The position numbers were made by a program, and so were the translations under genes. From assembly GCA_947258375.1 (NCBI GenBank), contig CAMYIJ010000027.1:1-64000 (forward strand): DNA of 64,000 nucleotides. Direction: 5' to 3'. The DNA comes from an uncultured Acidimicrobiaceae bacterium. Lineage in GTDB: Bacteria > Actinomycetota > Acidimicrobiia > Spongiisociales > UBA5794. The notes beneath the pieces were generated by a model. It saw only the letters and a program-made list of their open reading frames with translations, had not been told where the DNA came from and did no database searches. This document shows positions 35,690 through 44,147 of the stretch, in pieces; the first letter of the stretch is position 1; each line of letters opens with the position of its first letter.

Positions 35690-36390
35690 GCCTCGAGCTC
35701 ATCGGCATCACGAAGCGCTATCCGGGCGGAGCCATCGGCGCCCAGGACGTCACCGTGGCGATCGAACCCGGCGAGTTTGTCGCCTTCTTCGGCCCGTCCG
35801 GCTCGGGGAAGACCTCGCTCCTCCAGATCGCCGGGCTCCTCATGGACGCCGACGCCGGTCAGGTGATGCTCGATGACGTCCAGGTGTCCGGCCTGTCGGA
35901 ATCCGAATCGGCCGACGTGCGCCGCAGTTCGCTTGGCTTCGTGTTCCAGACGGCCAGCCTGCTACCGCTGCTGTCTGCTCGCGAGAACGTCGACGTGGCG
36001 CTCCGGCTGCTCGGTGTCGGTGGCGCCGGTGCCCGCGAGAGCGTCGCGGCCGCTCTCGACGCGGTCGACATGGCCGATCGGGCGGATCACCGTCCCGATG
36101 AGCTTTCGGGAGGGGAGCAGCAGCGGGTCGCGATCGCCCGGGCGCTGGCGCACGACCCGCGGTTCCTCTTCGCCGACGAGCCGACGGGCGAGCTGGACTC
36201 CGCCACCGGAGCTGCCGTTCTCGGGCTGCTGGCCCGGGTCGCGGAGAGCGGCACCGCTGTAGTGATGGCCTCCCACGACCCGGCGGCGCTCGACTACGTC
36301 ACCCAGGCCTATTTCGTACGCGACGGCGTTCTCGAACACCCCAGCCGGGCATCCCTCCGGCTCTGGCTGGACGAGGGACGCGAGTTCTAG
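35686..36390 (+). CDS. LolD/MacB-type ABC ATP-binding protein 2
   Basis: The 234-residue ATPase has Walker [12 protein letters not shown]-loop [12 protein letters not shown], signature LSGGEQQR, Walker [13 protein letters not shown] and switch His in MASHDPAAL. It is a second, non-identical paralogue of the preceding ATPase, so the exporter may use an ATPase heterodimer. It starts within the previous stop codon (ATGA). Its stop is 11 bp before a long palindrome (36402-36453) shared with two other sites. Confidence 0.9.
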   Translation: MSLELIGITKRYPGGAIGAQDVTVAIEPGEFVAFFGPSGSGKTSLLQIAGLLMDADAGQVMLDDVQVSGLSESESADVRRSSLGFVFQTASLLPLLSARENVDVALRLLGVGGAGARESVAAALDAVDMADRADHRPDELSGGEQQRVAIARALAHDPRFLFADEPTGELDSATGAAVLGLLARVAESGTAVVMASHDPAALDYVTQAYFVRDGVLEHPSRASLRLWLDEGREF

Positions 36391-36401
36391 CGGTTCCATT
36401 G

Positions 36402-36453
36402 CGTTCGTTGTGCTTAATCGCCGGCTATGGGGCGGGATTAAGCACAACGAACG
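36402..36453. repeat. 17-bp-arm palindromic element, copy 1
   Basis: Perfect inverted repeat CGTTCGTTGTGCTTAAT / ATTAAGCACAACGAACG, with an 18-bp G/C-rich loop, between the convergent ABC ATPase and dcd genes. The first 15 bp of the arms recur at 39095-39146 and 41583-41633. Confidence 0.93.
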
Positions 36454-36474
36454 GGGGCGCAACCCCCGTCTCCG

Positions 36475-37041
36475 CTATTCCTCGTACTCAGTGTGGGCCC
36501 GGCTGGCGGTGGGCCCGGTTTGGCCCTGGTACTTGGAGCCGGCTCCTGCCGAGCCGTAGGGGTTCTCTGCGGGGGTGGATAGCTCGTAAAACGAGATCTG
36601 GCCGATCTTCATCCCGGGGTAGATGGCAATCGGTAGGTTGGCGACGTTGGACAGTTCCAGCGTCACCTGGCCCTTGAAGCCGGGGTCGATGAAGCCGGCG
36701 GTCGAGTGGATCAGCAGGCCGAGGCGTCCCAGGCTCGACTTGCCTTCGAGGCGGGCCACGATGTCGTCGGCGAGGCCGATGGTCTCGAGGGTTGCCCCGA
36801 GCACAAACTCACCCGGGTGCAGGATGAACGGCTCGTCCTCGTCGGCCTCGACGAGCTTGGTGAGGTCCTCCTGCGGCGCCTTGGGGTCGATGAGCGGGTA
36901 GCGGTGGTTCTCGAACACCCGGAAGAAGCTGTCGCAGCGCAGGTCGACACTCGAGGGCTGCACCATCGCCGGTTCGTACGGGTCGATGACAACCCGCCCG
37001 GTGCTGACGGCGTCCTTGATGGTTCGGTCGGAGAAGATCAC
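36475..37041 (-). CDS. dcd: dCTP deaminase, probably bifunctional
   Basis: The 188-residue enzyme makes dUTP (or dUMP) from dCTP, feeding thymidylate synthesis. The sequence [19 protein letters not shown] starts at ATG 37041 and the conserved block [20 protein letters not shown] with [14 protein letters not shown] is present, followed by [13 protein letters not shown] and [13 protein letters not shown]. The [25 protein letters not shown] pattern is the one of actinobacterial bifunctional dCTP deaminase/dUTPases; bifunctionality is inferred from that resemblance. It is the only leftward gene among rightward neighbours here. Confidence 0.95.
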   Translation of the reverse strand: MIFSDRTIKDAVSTGRVVIDPYEPAMVQPSSVDLRCDSFFRVFENHRYPLIDPKAPQEDLTKLVEADEDEPFILHPGEFVLGATLETIGLADDIVARLEGKSSLGRLGLLIHSTAGFIDPGFKGQVTLELSNVANLPIAIYPGMKIGQISFYELSTPAENPYGSAGAGSKYQGQTGPTASRAHTEYEE

Positions 37042-37143
37042 TACGCCGTAGCCAAGTGCATGGGGCGCCCCCGATCAAGTCGCGAATTCATCCGCAAGAA
37101 CGGTGCGCGACGGCCGCAAACGACGTAGAGCTATCGTCCCGGC

Positions 37144-38196
37144 ATGATCGTTGAATCGCTTCTCCCGCTCGGCAAGCTCGACCCGGGTCTGCGGGAGCCC
37201 GAGACGCCTCTCGATATAGGTGAGTTCGCCCGGTTGGCGGCCCTCGCCGAAGAGGTTGGGCTGGACGCGGTACTGGTGGAAGAAACCAAGGACGATCCGT
37301 ATCAGCTGTTGGCGCTCGGAGCGACTACGACTTCGACGATTCAGCTCGGTACCTCGGTCGCGATGGCCTTCCCCCGGAGCCCAACGGCCACTGCGATGTC
37401 GGCGTGGTCGCTGCAGAAGCTCTCGGACGGACGCTTCCTCCTCGGCCTCGGCACCCAGGTGCGGGCCCACGTTGAGCGGCGCTACGGCGTCGAATGGAGT
37501 GCCCCCGCCCCGTGGATGCGGGATTACGTCAACGCCCTCCGCGCGGTGTGGGACTGCTGGCAGAACGGGACGCCGCTCGCTTTCGAAAGCGATCACTACA
37601 ACCTCAACCTCATGGTGCCGCTGTTCAACCCCGGTCCCATCGAGAACCCGTCGATCCCGATTCATCTAGCCGCCATCGGCCCCAACATGTGCGCCCTCGC
37701 CGGCGAGGTCGCCGACGGAGTGCGGCTGCACCCGGTGGTGACTGCGAAGTACATCGATGAGGAGGTCGTCCCCAACCTGGCCCGGGGCGCGGCCCGCATC
37801 GGGCGCGATCCAGGCGCCGTCGAGATCTGCATGAAACCCCTCATCGGGACCGCACCGAACGAGGAGCAGCTGGAGGCCGTGGTCGACATCGTGCGAGAGC
37901 GGGTGGCGTTCTACCTGTCGACCCCGTCCTACCGACGGGCGTTCGAGATCCACGGCTGGGGCGATATCGCTCGAGAAGCCTCCACGCTGTCCCGTGAGAA
38001 GAAGTGGGACGATCTCCCCGGGCTCGTCACCGATGACATGCTGCACACGGTGGCGACAATCGGGACGTTCGCAGACATCGCAGACAGGCTCAACGAGCGA
38101 TATGCCGACCGCGTTGATCGCATCGAGTTCTCGACTCCCGTGAAGACCCCGGATGACGCAGAGGCGCTGCGGGAGATTCTGGGCCGGCTGCGCTGA
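37144..38196 (+). CDS. F420-type luciferase-like monooxygenase (LLM) oxidoreductase
   Basis: The 350-residue TIM-barrel protein has the LLM pattern: FARLAALAEEVGLDAVLVEE near the N-terminus, IQLGTSVAMAFPRSPTATAM, LQKLSDGRFLLGLGTQVRAHVERRYG, and the C-terminal half with IPIHLAAIGPNMCALAGEVADGVRLHP. The cofactor could be F420 or FMN; the family context in actinobacteria favours F420 (TIGR03617-like), but this is inferred. The stop TGA shares its A with the next gene's ATG, so they are coupled. Confidence 0.88.
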   Translation: MIVESLLPLGKLDPGLREPETPLDIGEFARLAALAEEVGLDAVLVEETKDDPYQLLALGATTTSTIQLGTSVAMAFPRSPTATAMSAWSLQKLSDGRFLLGLGTQVRAHVERRYGVEWSAPAPWMRDYVNALRAVWDCWQNGTPLAFESDHYNLNLMVPLFNPGPIENPSIPIHLAAIGPNMCALAGEVADGVRLHPVVTAKYIDEEVVPNLARGAARIGRDPGAVEICMKPLIGTAPNEEQLEAVVDIVRERVAFYLSTPSYRRAFEIHGWGDIAREASTLSREKKWDDLPGLVTDDMLHTVATIGTFADIADRLNERYADRVDRIEFSTPVKTPDDAEALREILGRLR

Positions 38197-38999
38197 TGGG
38201 TGCCTGGGGGCCGGGCCTGTACTCCGACGACTTCGCCCTCGATCTGCGGGCGACACTTTCGGCGGTGAGCCGGCTTCCAATGGACGGTACCGAGATTGTG
38301 GAGTTGCTGAGCGGCCTGGAACCGGCGTCCCAGTCGCCGGACGACGAAGACCATGGGACTTTTTGGCTGGTGGTGGCCGATCAGCTCCACCGGCGGGGGA
38401 TCACGTCACCGGCCCGGGAGCGGGCGCTGGGGATCATCGACGACGGCTCCAACCTCGAGATGCTCGAGACGCTCGGCATGAGCGGGGCCGATCTCAACAA
38501 GCGTTGCCGGAATCTGCAGAAGCTTCGCGAAGCGCTTGCCGAACCGCCGCCCGCCAAGTCGCGCAAAACGCTCAAGAATCCGCAGGCGCTGTTGCTCGAG
38601 CGCGGCCAGGTCTACGTGTATCCGGTCGATTCAAAAGGCAACTGTGTCAACCCATACATGCCGGAGGCCGTTCTGGCGGAGTTCGCTCCGGTCGGGTGGG
38701 GGGCGTTCCACGTCGTCGCCACCGGGCACGCCCTCGGCTACCTGGCGTGGTACGAACTCGCCCGTACTGGCAAGATCATCAAGCGCAAGCCGAATCTCCG
38801 GAAGGCCATGGCGGCGATCAAACCTTCCCGGCGCCGGATCGGGACCCTAACCCGCGCGCATGCTTCCCGGATGCGAATTGAGCTTCTGGGGTCGGTCGAA
38901 CCGGCGAGCGGGCCGGTTCCTGAGGAGGCCGAGACGATCCGGGTGGCGGCGTCCGATATCAGTATCGCCAACCTGCTCTCGCTGTGGCGGAGCGGGTGA
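38196..38999 (+). CDS. Hypothetical protein with DUF4259-like N-terminus
   Basis: The 267-residue protein begins MGAWGPGLYSDDFALDLRA, which matches the start of DUF4259-type proteins (MG-W-GPG--D-D). The middle (NLQKLREALAEPPPAKSRKTLKNP) is charged and possibly disordered, and the C-terminal half is a beta-rich region (GQVYVYPVDSKGNCVNPYMP, GWGAFHVVATGHALGYLAWYEL). No catalytic motif is obvious. It starts inside the LLM gene stop. Its stop codon lies within the 3' end of an oppositely oriented tRNA-Gly gene (9-bp overlap). Confidence 0.72.
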   Translation: MGAWGPGLYSDDFALDLRATLSAVSRLPMDGTEIVELLSGLEPASQSPDDEDHGTFWLVVADQLHRRGITSPARERALGIIDDGSNLEMLETLGMSGADLNKRCRNLQKLREALAEPPPAKSRKTLKNPQALLLERGQVYVYPVDSKGNCVNPYMPEAVLAEFAPVGWGAFHVVATGHALGYLAWYELARTGKIIKRKPNLRKAMAAIKPSRRRIGTLTRAHASRMRIELLGSVEPASGPVPEEAETIRVAASDISIANLLSLWRSG

Positions 39000-39061
39000 A
39001 GGGAATCGAACCCTCGTATTCAGCTTGGGAAGCTGATGTTCTACCATTGAACTACACCCGC
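38991..39061 (-). tRNA. tRNA-Gly (anticodon CCC)
   Basis: On the minus strand the sequence folds as a 71-nt tRNA: acceptor GCGGGTG pairs with CACCCGC; D-arm TAGTTCAATGGTAGAAC; anticodon stem TCAGC/GCTGA with loop TTCCCAA, giving anticodon CCC; and T-arm GAGGGTTCGATTCCCTT. CCA is not encoded. It is very close to the known bacterial Gly(CCC) isoacceptor. The neighbouring hypothetical gene overlaps its 3' end by 9 bp on the other strand. Confidence 0.95.
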
Positions 39062-39071
39062 AGGCGGCGAC

Positions 39072-39077
39072 ATTGTA
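39072..39077 (-). promoter_or_regulatory. -10 box of the tRNA-Gly gene
   Basis: On the minus strand TACAAT lies 10 bp before the tRNA 5' end (39061), a good -10 hexamer. The -35 position would fall at the edge of the palindromic element at 39095, but no clear TTGACA is seen. Confidence 0.55.
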
Positions 39078-39094
39078 GCGGGCCGATTCCCGAC

Positions 39095-39146
39095 CGTTCG
39101 TTGTGCTTACAACGCGCAAATACGTGCGGTTTAAGCACAACGAACG
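39095..39146. repeat. 17-bp-arm palindromic element, copy 2
   Basis: CGTTCGTTGTGCTTA (39095-39109) and its complement TAAGCACAACGAACG (39132-39146) enclose a loop that is related in reverse orientation to the loop of copy 3. It sits just upstream of the tRNA-Gly promoter and after the small membrane protein gene. Confidence 0.93.
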
Positions 39147-39167
39147 CAACGCAGACCCAATACCAGG

Positions 39168-39407
39168 TCACGTCAGCAGGCTGGCGACGCCCCACACCGT
39201 GATCAGGGCACCGACGCCGAGCAGCCACCAGGCCCGGCCGCCGCGGAACTGGCCCTCGGCACCTTTGGGGGCGTCGCCGTGGCTGGCCTGGTAGATGGCA
39301 AAGCCGTTGCCGAGGACCATCGCCGCCCCGACCGCGAGGATCAGCTGGGCGAGTAGGTCGTTGAGGCCGAGGATGTCGACAACGGATTGGGCGAGGAGGC
39401 TCGTCAT
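39168..39407 (-). CDS. Small membrane protein, 79 residues
   Basis: The protein has two hydrophobic segments (LLAQLILAVGAAMVLGNGFAIY and AWWLLGVGALITVWGVASLL) separated by a charged loop (HGDAPKGAEGQFRGGR). It has no cysteine or known motif. It is a plausible small two-helix membrane protein of unknown function. Its end is followed directly by the palindromic element and the tRNA-Gly promoter. Confidence 0.6.
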   Translation of the reverse strand: MTSLLAQSVVDILGLNDLLAQLILAVGAAMVLGNGFAIYQASHGDAPKGAEGQFRGGRAWWLLGVGALITVWGVASLLT

Positions 39408-39448
39408 GGCGCCACGCTACTGCGCAGCGCGGTCGGTAGTCTGCGGGC

Positions 39449-40240
39449 ATGGTCAGACCGGCTCATGTACTGCGTGTCTTCACCCGTGGCGACGTTGGGG
39501 GCAATCTGCTCGGTGTGATCAACGACACGATCGGCCTCAGCCGCGACCAGATGCAGGCGATCGCCGCCGATCTGGGATTCTCCGAGTCGACCTTCGTCGA
39601 CTGGCGCGAGGGCGAAACTCCGATGGTGCGGATCTTCACTCCCAAGGTCGAGATGGAGTTCGCCGGCCATCCCCTGGTCGGCACCGCCTGGGTGATGAAC
39701 TTCCTCGGCCCGCAGGCTCACGACAGGCTCGAGTGTGTGGCCGGAACAGTCGACGTGCGGATCGACGCCGACACCGTCTGGATAGATGCCGGTCTTGGCC
39801 AGGAGACTGAGATCGAGCCCGCCGGTCAGATCCTCATCGACGCCGGGCTGCCGGCACCTACCCGCGCCTGGATGGTCCTGATGCCCAAGGAGTACTTCGT
39901 TGCCGAGTATCCCAACTCGGCAACCATCACCGGTCTTGCTCCCGACATGGCAGTCCTCGAAGCACAGTTTGGGACGTTGTGCTTCGCCCGCGATGAGACC
40001 AGGGCCCACATGCGTTTCTTCGCCCCGGCCGGAGGCGTCGCCGAGGATCCTGCCACCGGCAGCGCCGCGGTGGCTCTGGCCCGCGCCATGGTCGCGAGCG
40101 GTGAGCCGTCCGGAAAGCTGTCGATCGACCAGGGGGCCGAAATCGGTACCCCGTCACGTATCGAACTGGAATGGACCGCGGACAGGGCGTCGATAGGAGG
40201 CACAGTGGTTCACGACCGCATCGAGTTGGTGAAGCCATGA
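39449..40240 (+). CDS. PhzF family isomerase-like protein
   Basis: The 263-residue protein has the two-domain diaminopimelate-epimerase-like PhzF fold: HVLRVFTRGDVGGNLLGV at the N-terminus, the catalytic-type Glu in DLGFSESTF, then EFAGHPLVGTAWV and the later AGGVAEDPATGSAAVALARA (the second conserved half-motif). PhzF-type proteins isomerise small carboxylated substrates; most homologues outside phenazine clusters have unknown substrates, and no phenazine genes are seen nearby. The stop overlaps the M20 gene start (ATGA). Confidence 0.9.
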   Translation: MVRPAHVLRVFTRGDVGGNLLGVINDTIGLSRDQMQAIAADLGFSESTFVDWREGETPMVRIFTPKVEMEFAGHPLVGTAWVMNFLGPQAHDRLECVAGTVDVRIDADTVWIDAGLGQETEIEPAGQILIDAGLPAPTRAWMVLMPKEYFVAEYPNSATITGLAPDMAVLEAQFGTLCFARDETRAHMRFFAPAGGVAEDPATGSAAVALARAMVASGEPSGKLSIDQGAEIGTPSRIELEWTADRASIGGTVVHDRIELVKP

Positions 40241-41571
40241 ACGACAAACTCACCGGCCAGACCGTCGAGCTGCTGCAGGCGATGATTCGCAACGCCTGTG
40301 TCAACGACGGCACTGTGGAGTCCGGACAGGAGATCCGCAACGCAGAGCTTCTCGCCGATTTCCTATCCGCCTCGGGAATCGATTTTGAGATCTTCGAAGC
40401 CGCCCCGGGCCGGGCCTCGCTCGTGGCCCGGCTGGCCGGCAGCGACCCCGATGCTCCCAGCCTGTGCCTCAACGGGCACACCGATGTGGTGCCGGTGAGC
40501 CCGGATGGGTGGCGTCACGACCCATTCGGCGGCGAGCTGATCGACGGCGAGGTCTGGGGCCGCGGGGCGGTCGACATGCTGAACCTGACGGCCTCGATGG
40601 CCGTGGTCACCAGGTATCTGGCAGAAACCGACTTCCGTCCCAATGGTGATCTGGTGTTTTTCGCGGTTGCCGACGAGGAGTCCGGTAGTGCCTACGGGGC
40701 TCGCTGGGTGGCGGAGAACCATCCGGAGCTGATCACCACTGACTTCGTGCTCACCGAAAGTGGGGGACTCCACGGCGGAACCGCAGCCGCCCCGACGATC
40801 GGAGTGCGGGTTGGGGAGAAGGGCGTCGCCTGGAGGCGGCTCAGGGTGCGGGGCACTCCCGGCCACGGGTCCCGTCCCTTCAGGTCGGACAACGCCGTCG
40901 TCAAGGCCGCCGGCATCGTCAACCGGCTCAGTGACTATCGGCCGCAGCCGGCCTTCCACGAGTTATGGGAGGCCGAGGTCGCTCAGATGAAAGTCAGCGA
41001 CGACAAGAAGGCGCAGCTTCTCGACCCGGCTGCCATCGACGATCTGCTCGAGACCCTGCCGGCAGGCGAAGCTGGTCACATCCACGCCTGCACCCACACG
41101 ACGTTCTCGGCAAACGTGTTCAACAGCCAGACCAAGACGAACATCATCCCGGACGAGGTCGTCCTCGACATCGATATCCGGACGATGCCCGGCGAGGGCC
41201 CGGACGAGGTGCAGGCCCATTTCGAGGCAGCCCTCGGCGACCTGATGGAGCACGTCGAGCTGGAGCCTTTGATGAACGATCCGGCCTCGATCAGCGGGAC
41301 GGACAATCCCCTGTGGGACGCTTTGCAGCGGTCGGTCAACAAGCCATTCCCGGATGCCCGACTCAAGCCCGGTATGACCGTCGGCTTCACCGACGCCCGG
41401 GTGCATCGCGACCTGGGGGCGGTTGCCTACGGCGCCGGTTTGTTCAGCCCGTCGCTGAGCACCGCCGACTACTCCTCCCGCTTCCACGGAAACAACGAGC
41501 GGATCGACGTCGAATCCCTCGCCCTCACCACCCAACTCTGGCTGGACGTGGTCAACGACCTGCTGGGGTAG
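40237..41571 (+). CDS. M20 family metallopeptidase/deacylase
   Basis: The 444-residue protein has the two-metal catalytic core of M20 hydrolases: NGHTDVVPV (His ligand), GRGAVDMLNLTASM (bridging Asp), ADEESGSAYGA (Glu pair), LTESGG and the C-terminal SRFHGNNERID (His ligand). A lid/dimerisation domain lies between, around KGVAWRRLRVRGTPGHGS. Members cleave dipeptides or N-acyl amino acids; the exact substrate is unknown. It begins inside the stop of the PhzF gene, so the two are probably used in one catabolic step. Upstream in-frame starts are rejected because they lie inside PhzF. Confidence 0.92.
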   Translation: MNDKLTGQTVELLQAMIRNACVNDGTVESGQEIRNAELLADFLSASGIDFEIFEAAPGRASLVARLAGSDPDAPSLCLNGHTDVVPVSPDGWRHDPFGGELIDGEVWGRGAVDMLNLTASMAVVTRYLAETDFRPNGDLVFFAVADEESGSAYGARWVAENHPELITTDFVLTESGGLHGGTAAAPTIGVRVGEKGVAWRRLRVRGTPGHGSRPFRSDNAVVKAAGIVNRLSDYRPQPAFHELWEAEVAQMKVSDDKKAQLLDPAAIDDLLETLPAGEAGHIHACTHTTFSANVFNSQTKTNIIPDEVVLDIDIRTMPGEGPDEVQAHFEAALGDLMEHVELEPLMNDPASISGTDNPLWDALQRSVNKPFPDARLKPGMTVGFTDARVHRDLGAVAYGAGLFSPSLSTADYSSRFHGNNERIDVESLALTTQLWLDVVNDLLG

Positions 41572-41582
41572 GGACTTCCTAG

Positions 41583-41633
41583 CGTTCGTTGTGCTTAAAC
41601 CGCACAAATAGCGGGTTGTAAGCACAACGAACG
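41583..41633. repeat. 17-bp-arm palindromic element, copy 3
   Basis: CGTTCGTTGTGCTTA (41583-41597) and its complement (41619-41633) match copies 1 and 2 in the 15-bp core. Its loop is the reverse complement-related form of the copy 2 loop. It overlaps the 3' end of the leftward ABC permease gene and provides its last codons and stop. Confidence 0.93.
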
Positions 41634-42302
41634 CGTCAGCTTCTGGGTCCACTTGATGCTGTCGATCAGGGGCGCCAGGCCGTTGATGAAGAAGGTGGCG
41701 ATGGTCGTTCCTGAGGCCACGCCGATCGTGAGTGATCGTTTGCCGGTGAGCGCTCCGATCATCAGCGCCAGCGTTCCGAACGACAGCGCCAGGAGGATCA
41801 TGCCGAAGCTGGCAGCCGTGATACCCGCGAAGGACAGCCCGATGTCGACTAGCGGGTTGGCCAGGAGCAACGTCACCCAGACTGCCGCCGCCAACACTGC
41901 GGTCAATGCCGCCATTGCGGCGAATGACTCGAGGACGACCTGATGGCGGGGGATCGGGTTGGCCAGCAGCACGTCCATGGTCCGTTTGTCTTCCTCGCCG
42001 GCGATGGCGGCGGTGCCCATCGAGATGGCGAAGAAGATGGCGATGAACGAGCCGACGCTGGCGAAGACCCTGCTGTTGACGTACCCGGGCCCGGTGAGAA
42101 ACGCCCCGGCATCCTCAGCGCCGAACAGGGACATCATGCCCTCCGGCAGGTTCTCGAGGAGCTCCGAAATCACGGCGGCGTCCCGTTGGAGTGTGGGCCA
42201 GAAAGCAACCGTGATTCCGGTTATCGCCACCATGCCAACGATCCACCAGACGTAGCCCCGGCGCCGATCCCAGATGGTCTTGCGGAAGACGCTACTGAGC
42301 AC
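41595..42302 (-). CDS. ABC-2 type transporter permease, 3' end remodelled by a repeat
   Basis: The 235-residue integral membrane protein starts at GTG 42302 (VLSSVFRKTIWDRRRG), overlapping the ATPase gene by 11 bp. It has about six hydrophobic helices (YVWWIVGMVAITGITVAFWP, SFIAIFFAISMGTAAIAGEE, VLAAAVWVTLLLANPL, ILLALSFGTLALMIGALTG and others), with EEDKRTMDVLLANPIPR as a cytoplasmic turn typical of exporter permeases. The terminal TRSLCLQPAICAV plus stop is encoded by the palindromic element at 41583-41633. Thus the native C-terminus, possibly one last helix, may have been altered. Confidence 0.85.
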   Translation of the reverse strand: MLSSVFRKTIWDRRRGYVWWIVGMVAITGITVAFWPTLQRDAAVISELLENLPEGMMSLFGAEDAGAFLTGPGYVNSRVFASVGSFIAIFFAISMGTAAIAGEEDKRTMDVLLANPIPRHQVVLESFAAMAALTAVLAAAVWVTLLLANPLVDIGLSFAGITAASFGMILLALSFGTLALMIGALTGKRSLTIGVASGTTIATFFINGLAPLIDSIKWTQKLTRSLCLQPAICAV

Positions 42303-43206
42303 GTTGCTCCTCCCCGGGTGCCGCATAGAAGGCCAGGAACGCCTCCTCGAGATCACCCTCATGGGAGATCAGGTTGACGAGTTCGTGGCGGGCGGCCGTC
42401 TTGATGGCGGCGTCCACCGACCCCTCGACCTGCAGATCGATCACGCGGCCGCCGTCGCCGACCGTCACCGACCGCACGCCGGCAACGTCTTCGAACGTGG
42501 ACGCAGCGACCGTCTCGCCGAAGCGCAACTCGAGCCGGTGCACGGCCTTCGCCTTGAGATCGGCAACTGAGGCGACCGTGACGAGATTTCCTCCCCGAAT
42601 TATTCCCACCCGATCGGCGATTCGCTCGACCTCGGGGAGGACGTGGGACGAGAGAAACATCGTGCGGCCTTCGGCGCGCACTTCATTCACGAGGCCGTAG
42701 AACGCCTGCTGGATGAGCGGGTCGAGGCCGTTGGTCGGCTCGTCGAGGATGAGCAGCTCCGGCCGGTGAAGGAATGCCTGAGCCAGCCCGAGCTTCTGAC
42801 GGTTTCCGCTCGAGTAGCTGCGGATAGTCCGAGTCAGATCGAGGTCGAGCACCTCGGCGACTCGACGCGCCTCCGAGAGATCAGTCACATCGCGCAGCGC
42901 GCCGAAGTAGCGCAGCAACTCGTCGCCGGTCATGCGGTCGTAGAGCGCCAGCTCGCCCGGCAGGTACCCGACCCGCCGATGGATTTCGATTGAGTCGGCC
43001 GTGGTGGCGAGTCCGAAGACCTCGGCGGATCCTGTTGTCGGTCGGATGAAGTCGAGCAGCACCCGTATCGTCGTTGACTTGCCGGCTCCGTTCGGGCCGA
43101 GGAAACCGAAGACCTCACCGGTTGCCACCTCGAGATCGAGGTTCTCCACCCCGCGGATGTCGGCGTAGTACTTGGTGAGGTTGTTGGTGCGGATAGCCGG
43201 GGTCAT
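42292..43206 (-). CDS. ABC-2 type transporter ATP-binding protein
   Basis: The 304-residue ATPase has Walker A GPNGAGKSTT, Q-loop region GYLPGELALY, signature YSSGNRQKLGLAQAF, Walker B ELLILDEPTNGLD and switch His in LSSHVLPEV. The C-terminal ~80 residues (VHRLELRFGETVAASTFEDV, LVNLISHEGDLEEAFLAFY) are the usual DrrA-type extension. Together with the overlapping downstream permease it forms a leftward two-gene exporter, of unknown cargo. ATG 43206 is divergent from the CDF gene across 29 bp. Confidence 0.92.
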   Translation of the reverse strand: MTPAIRTNNLTKYYADIRGVENLDLEVATGEVFGFLGPNGAGKSTTIRVLLDFIRPTTGSAEVFGLATTADSIEIHRRVGYLPGELALYDRMTGDELLRYFGALRDVTDLSEARRVAEVLDLDLTRTIRSYSSGNRQKLGLAQAFLHRPELLILDEPTNGLDPLIQQAFYGLVNEVRAEGRTMFLSSHVLPEVERIADRVGIIRGGNLVTVASVADLKAKAVHRLELRFGETVAASTFEDVAGVRSVTVGDGGRVIDLQVEGSVDAAIKTAARHELVNLISHEGDLEEAFLAFYAAPGEEQRAQ

Positions 43207-43235
43207 GAAGGGCCAGGCTACCCTCTGGACCCGAT

Positions 43236-44147
43236 ATGGCTACCGAGTCGAAGACCCTGATCTACCTGGCCCTCATTGCCAACGGCGTCATCGCAGTCGT
43301 GAAGTTCATCGCGGCCGGCATCTCCGGAAGTTCGGCGATGCTCTCGGAAGGCTTTCACTCTGTGGCCGACACGGGCAATCAGCTCTTTCTCCTGCGGGGG
43401 ACCGCGGTGTCTCGATATGCCCCGGACGCCCAGCACCCGTTCGGCCGGGGCAAGGAGCTCTACTTCTGGAGCTTCATGGTTGCGGTCTTCCTCTTTGTCG
43501 GCGGTGCCGTTATCGCCTTCATCGAGGGCCTCGAGCGGGTCCGCCACCCCCACCACGACGAAGCGGGGATCGGCTTCTCCCTGATTGTCCTCGCATTCGC
43601 CGCGATATTCGAGTTCTTGATCGCCTTTCGACCCGCCCTGCGGGCATTCAACAGTGGTCGAGCCGGCAGATCCATCGGCGCCACTGTTCGGGATTCGAAG
43701 GACCCGGCGCTGCTTGTCGTGGTCTTCGAGGACACCGCCGCCCTGGTCGGTCTTTTCATCGCCGCCGGCGGACTGTTACTTACGCACTACACGGGCTGGT
43801 CACAGTGGGACGGCATCGCGTCGATCCTGATCGCTCTCCTCCTCGCCGCGGTGGCCCTCTTCCTGGCGTATGAAATGAAGCAGCTGCTCGTTGGCGAGGC
43901 TGCAACCCGGGAGGATCGCTCTGCCATTCGCGCCGCAACCCTGTCGGTCAAAGAGGTGTCTTCGATCGGGCGTCTGTTGACGATGCAACTGTCGCCCAAC
44001 GAGATCCTGGTCAACCTGGACGTGCATCTCGATGACGGTCTGACTACGGACGAGGCTGAGGCCGTCATCGATGTCATTGAGGCCGTAATCCAGGAGGAAG
44101 TTCCGGAGGCGACCAGGATCTTCGTAGAGCTCGAGCCCGGTCGATGA
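43236..44147 (+). CDS. Cation diffusion facilitator (CDF) transporter
   Basis: The 303-residue protein has six membrane helices and the CDF metal-site pattern: SEGFHSVADTGNQLF in helix 2 and QWDGIASILIALLL in helix 5, giving His/Asp ligands for divalent metals. The N-terminal KTLIYLALIANGVIAVVKFI and the C-terminal cytoplasmic domain (ANLLT... then INEILVNLDVHL, RIFVELEPGR) fit. Such proteins export Zn2+, Fe2+, Mn2+ or Co2+ using the proton gradient; the metal cannot be assigned. The stop overlaps the thrB start (ATGA). Confidence 0.9.
   Translation: MATESKTLIYLALIANGVIAVVKFIAAGISGSSAMLSEGFHSVADTGNQLFLLRGTAVSRYAPDAQHPFGRGKELYFWSFMVAVFLFVGGAVIAFIEGLERVRHPHHDEAGIGFSLIVLAFAAIFEFLIAFRPALRAFNSGRAGRSIGATVRDSKDPALLVVVFEDTAALVGLFIAAGGLLLTHYTGWSQWDGIASILIALLLAAVALFLAYEMKQLLVGEAATREDRSAIRAATLSVKEVSSIGRLLTMQLSPNEILVNLDVHLDDGLTTDEAEAVIDVIEAVIQEEVPEATRIFVELEPGR

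Noticed and set aside
38847..39149. A minus-strand frame reading SSMVEHQLPKLNTRVRFPSP
   Set aside because: This peptide is a typical translation of a tRNA gene; the locus is tRNA-Gly(CCC).
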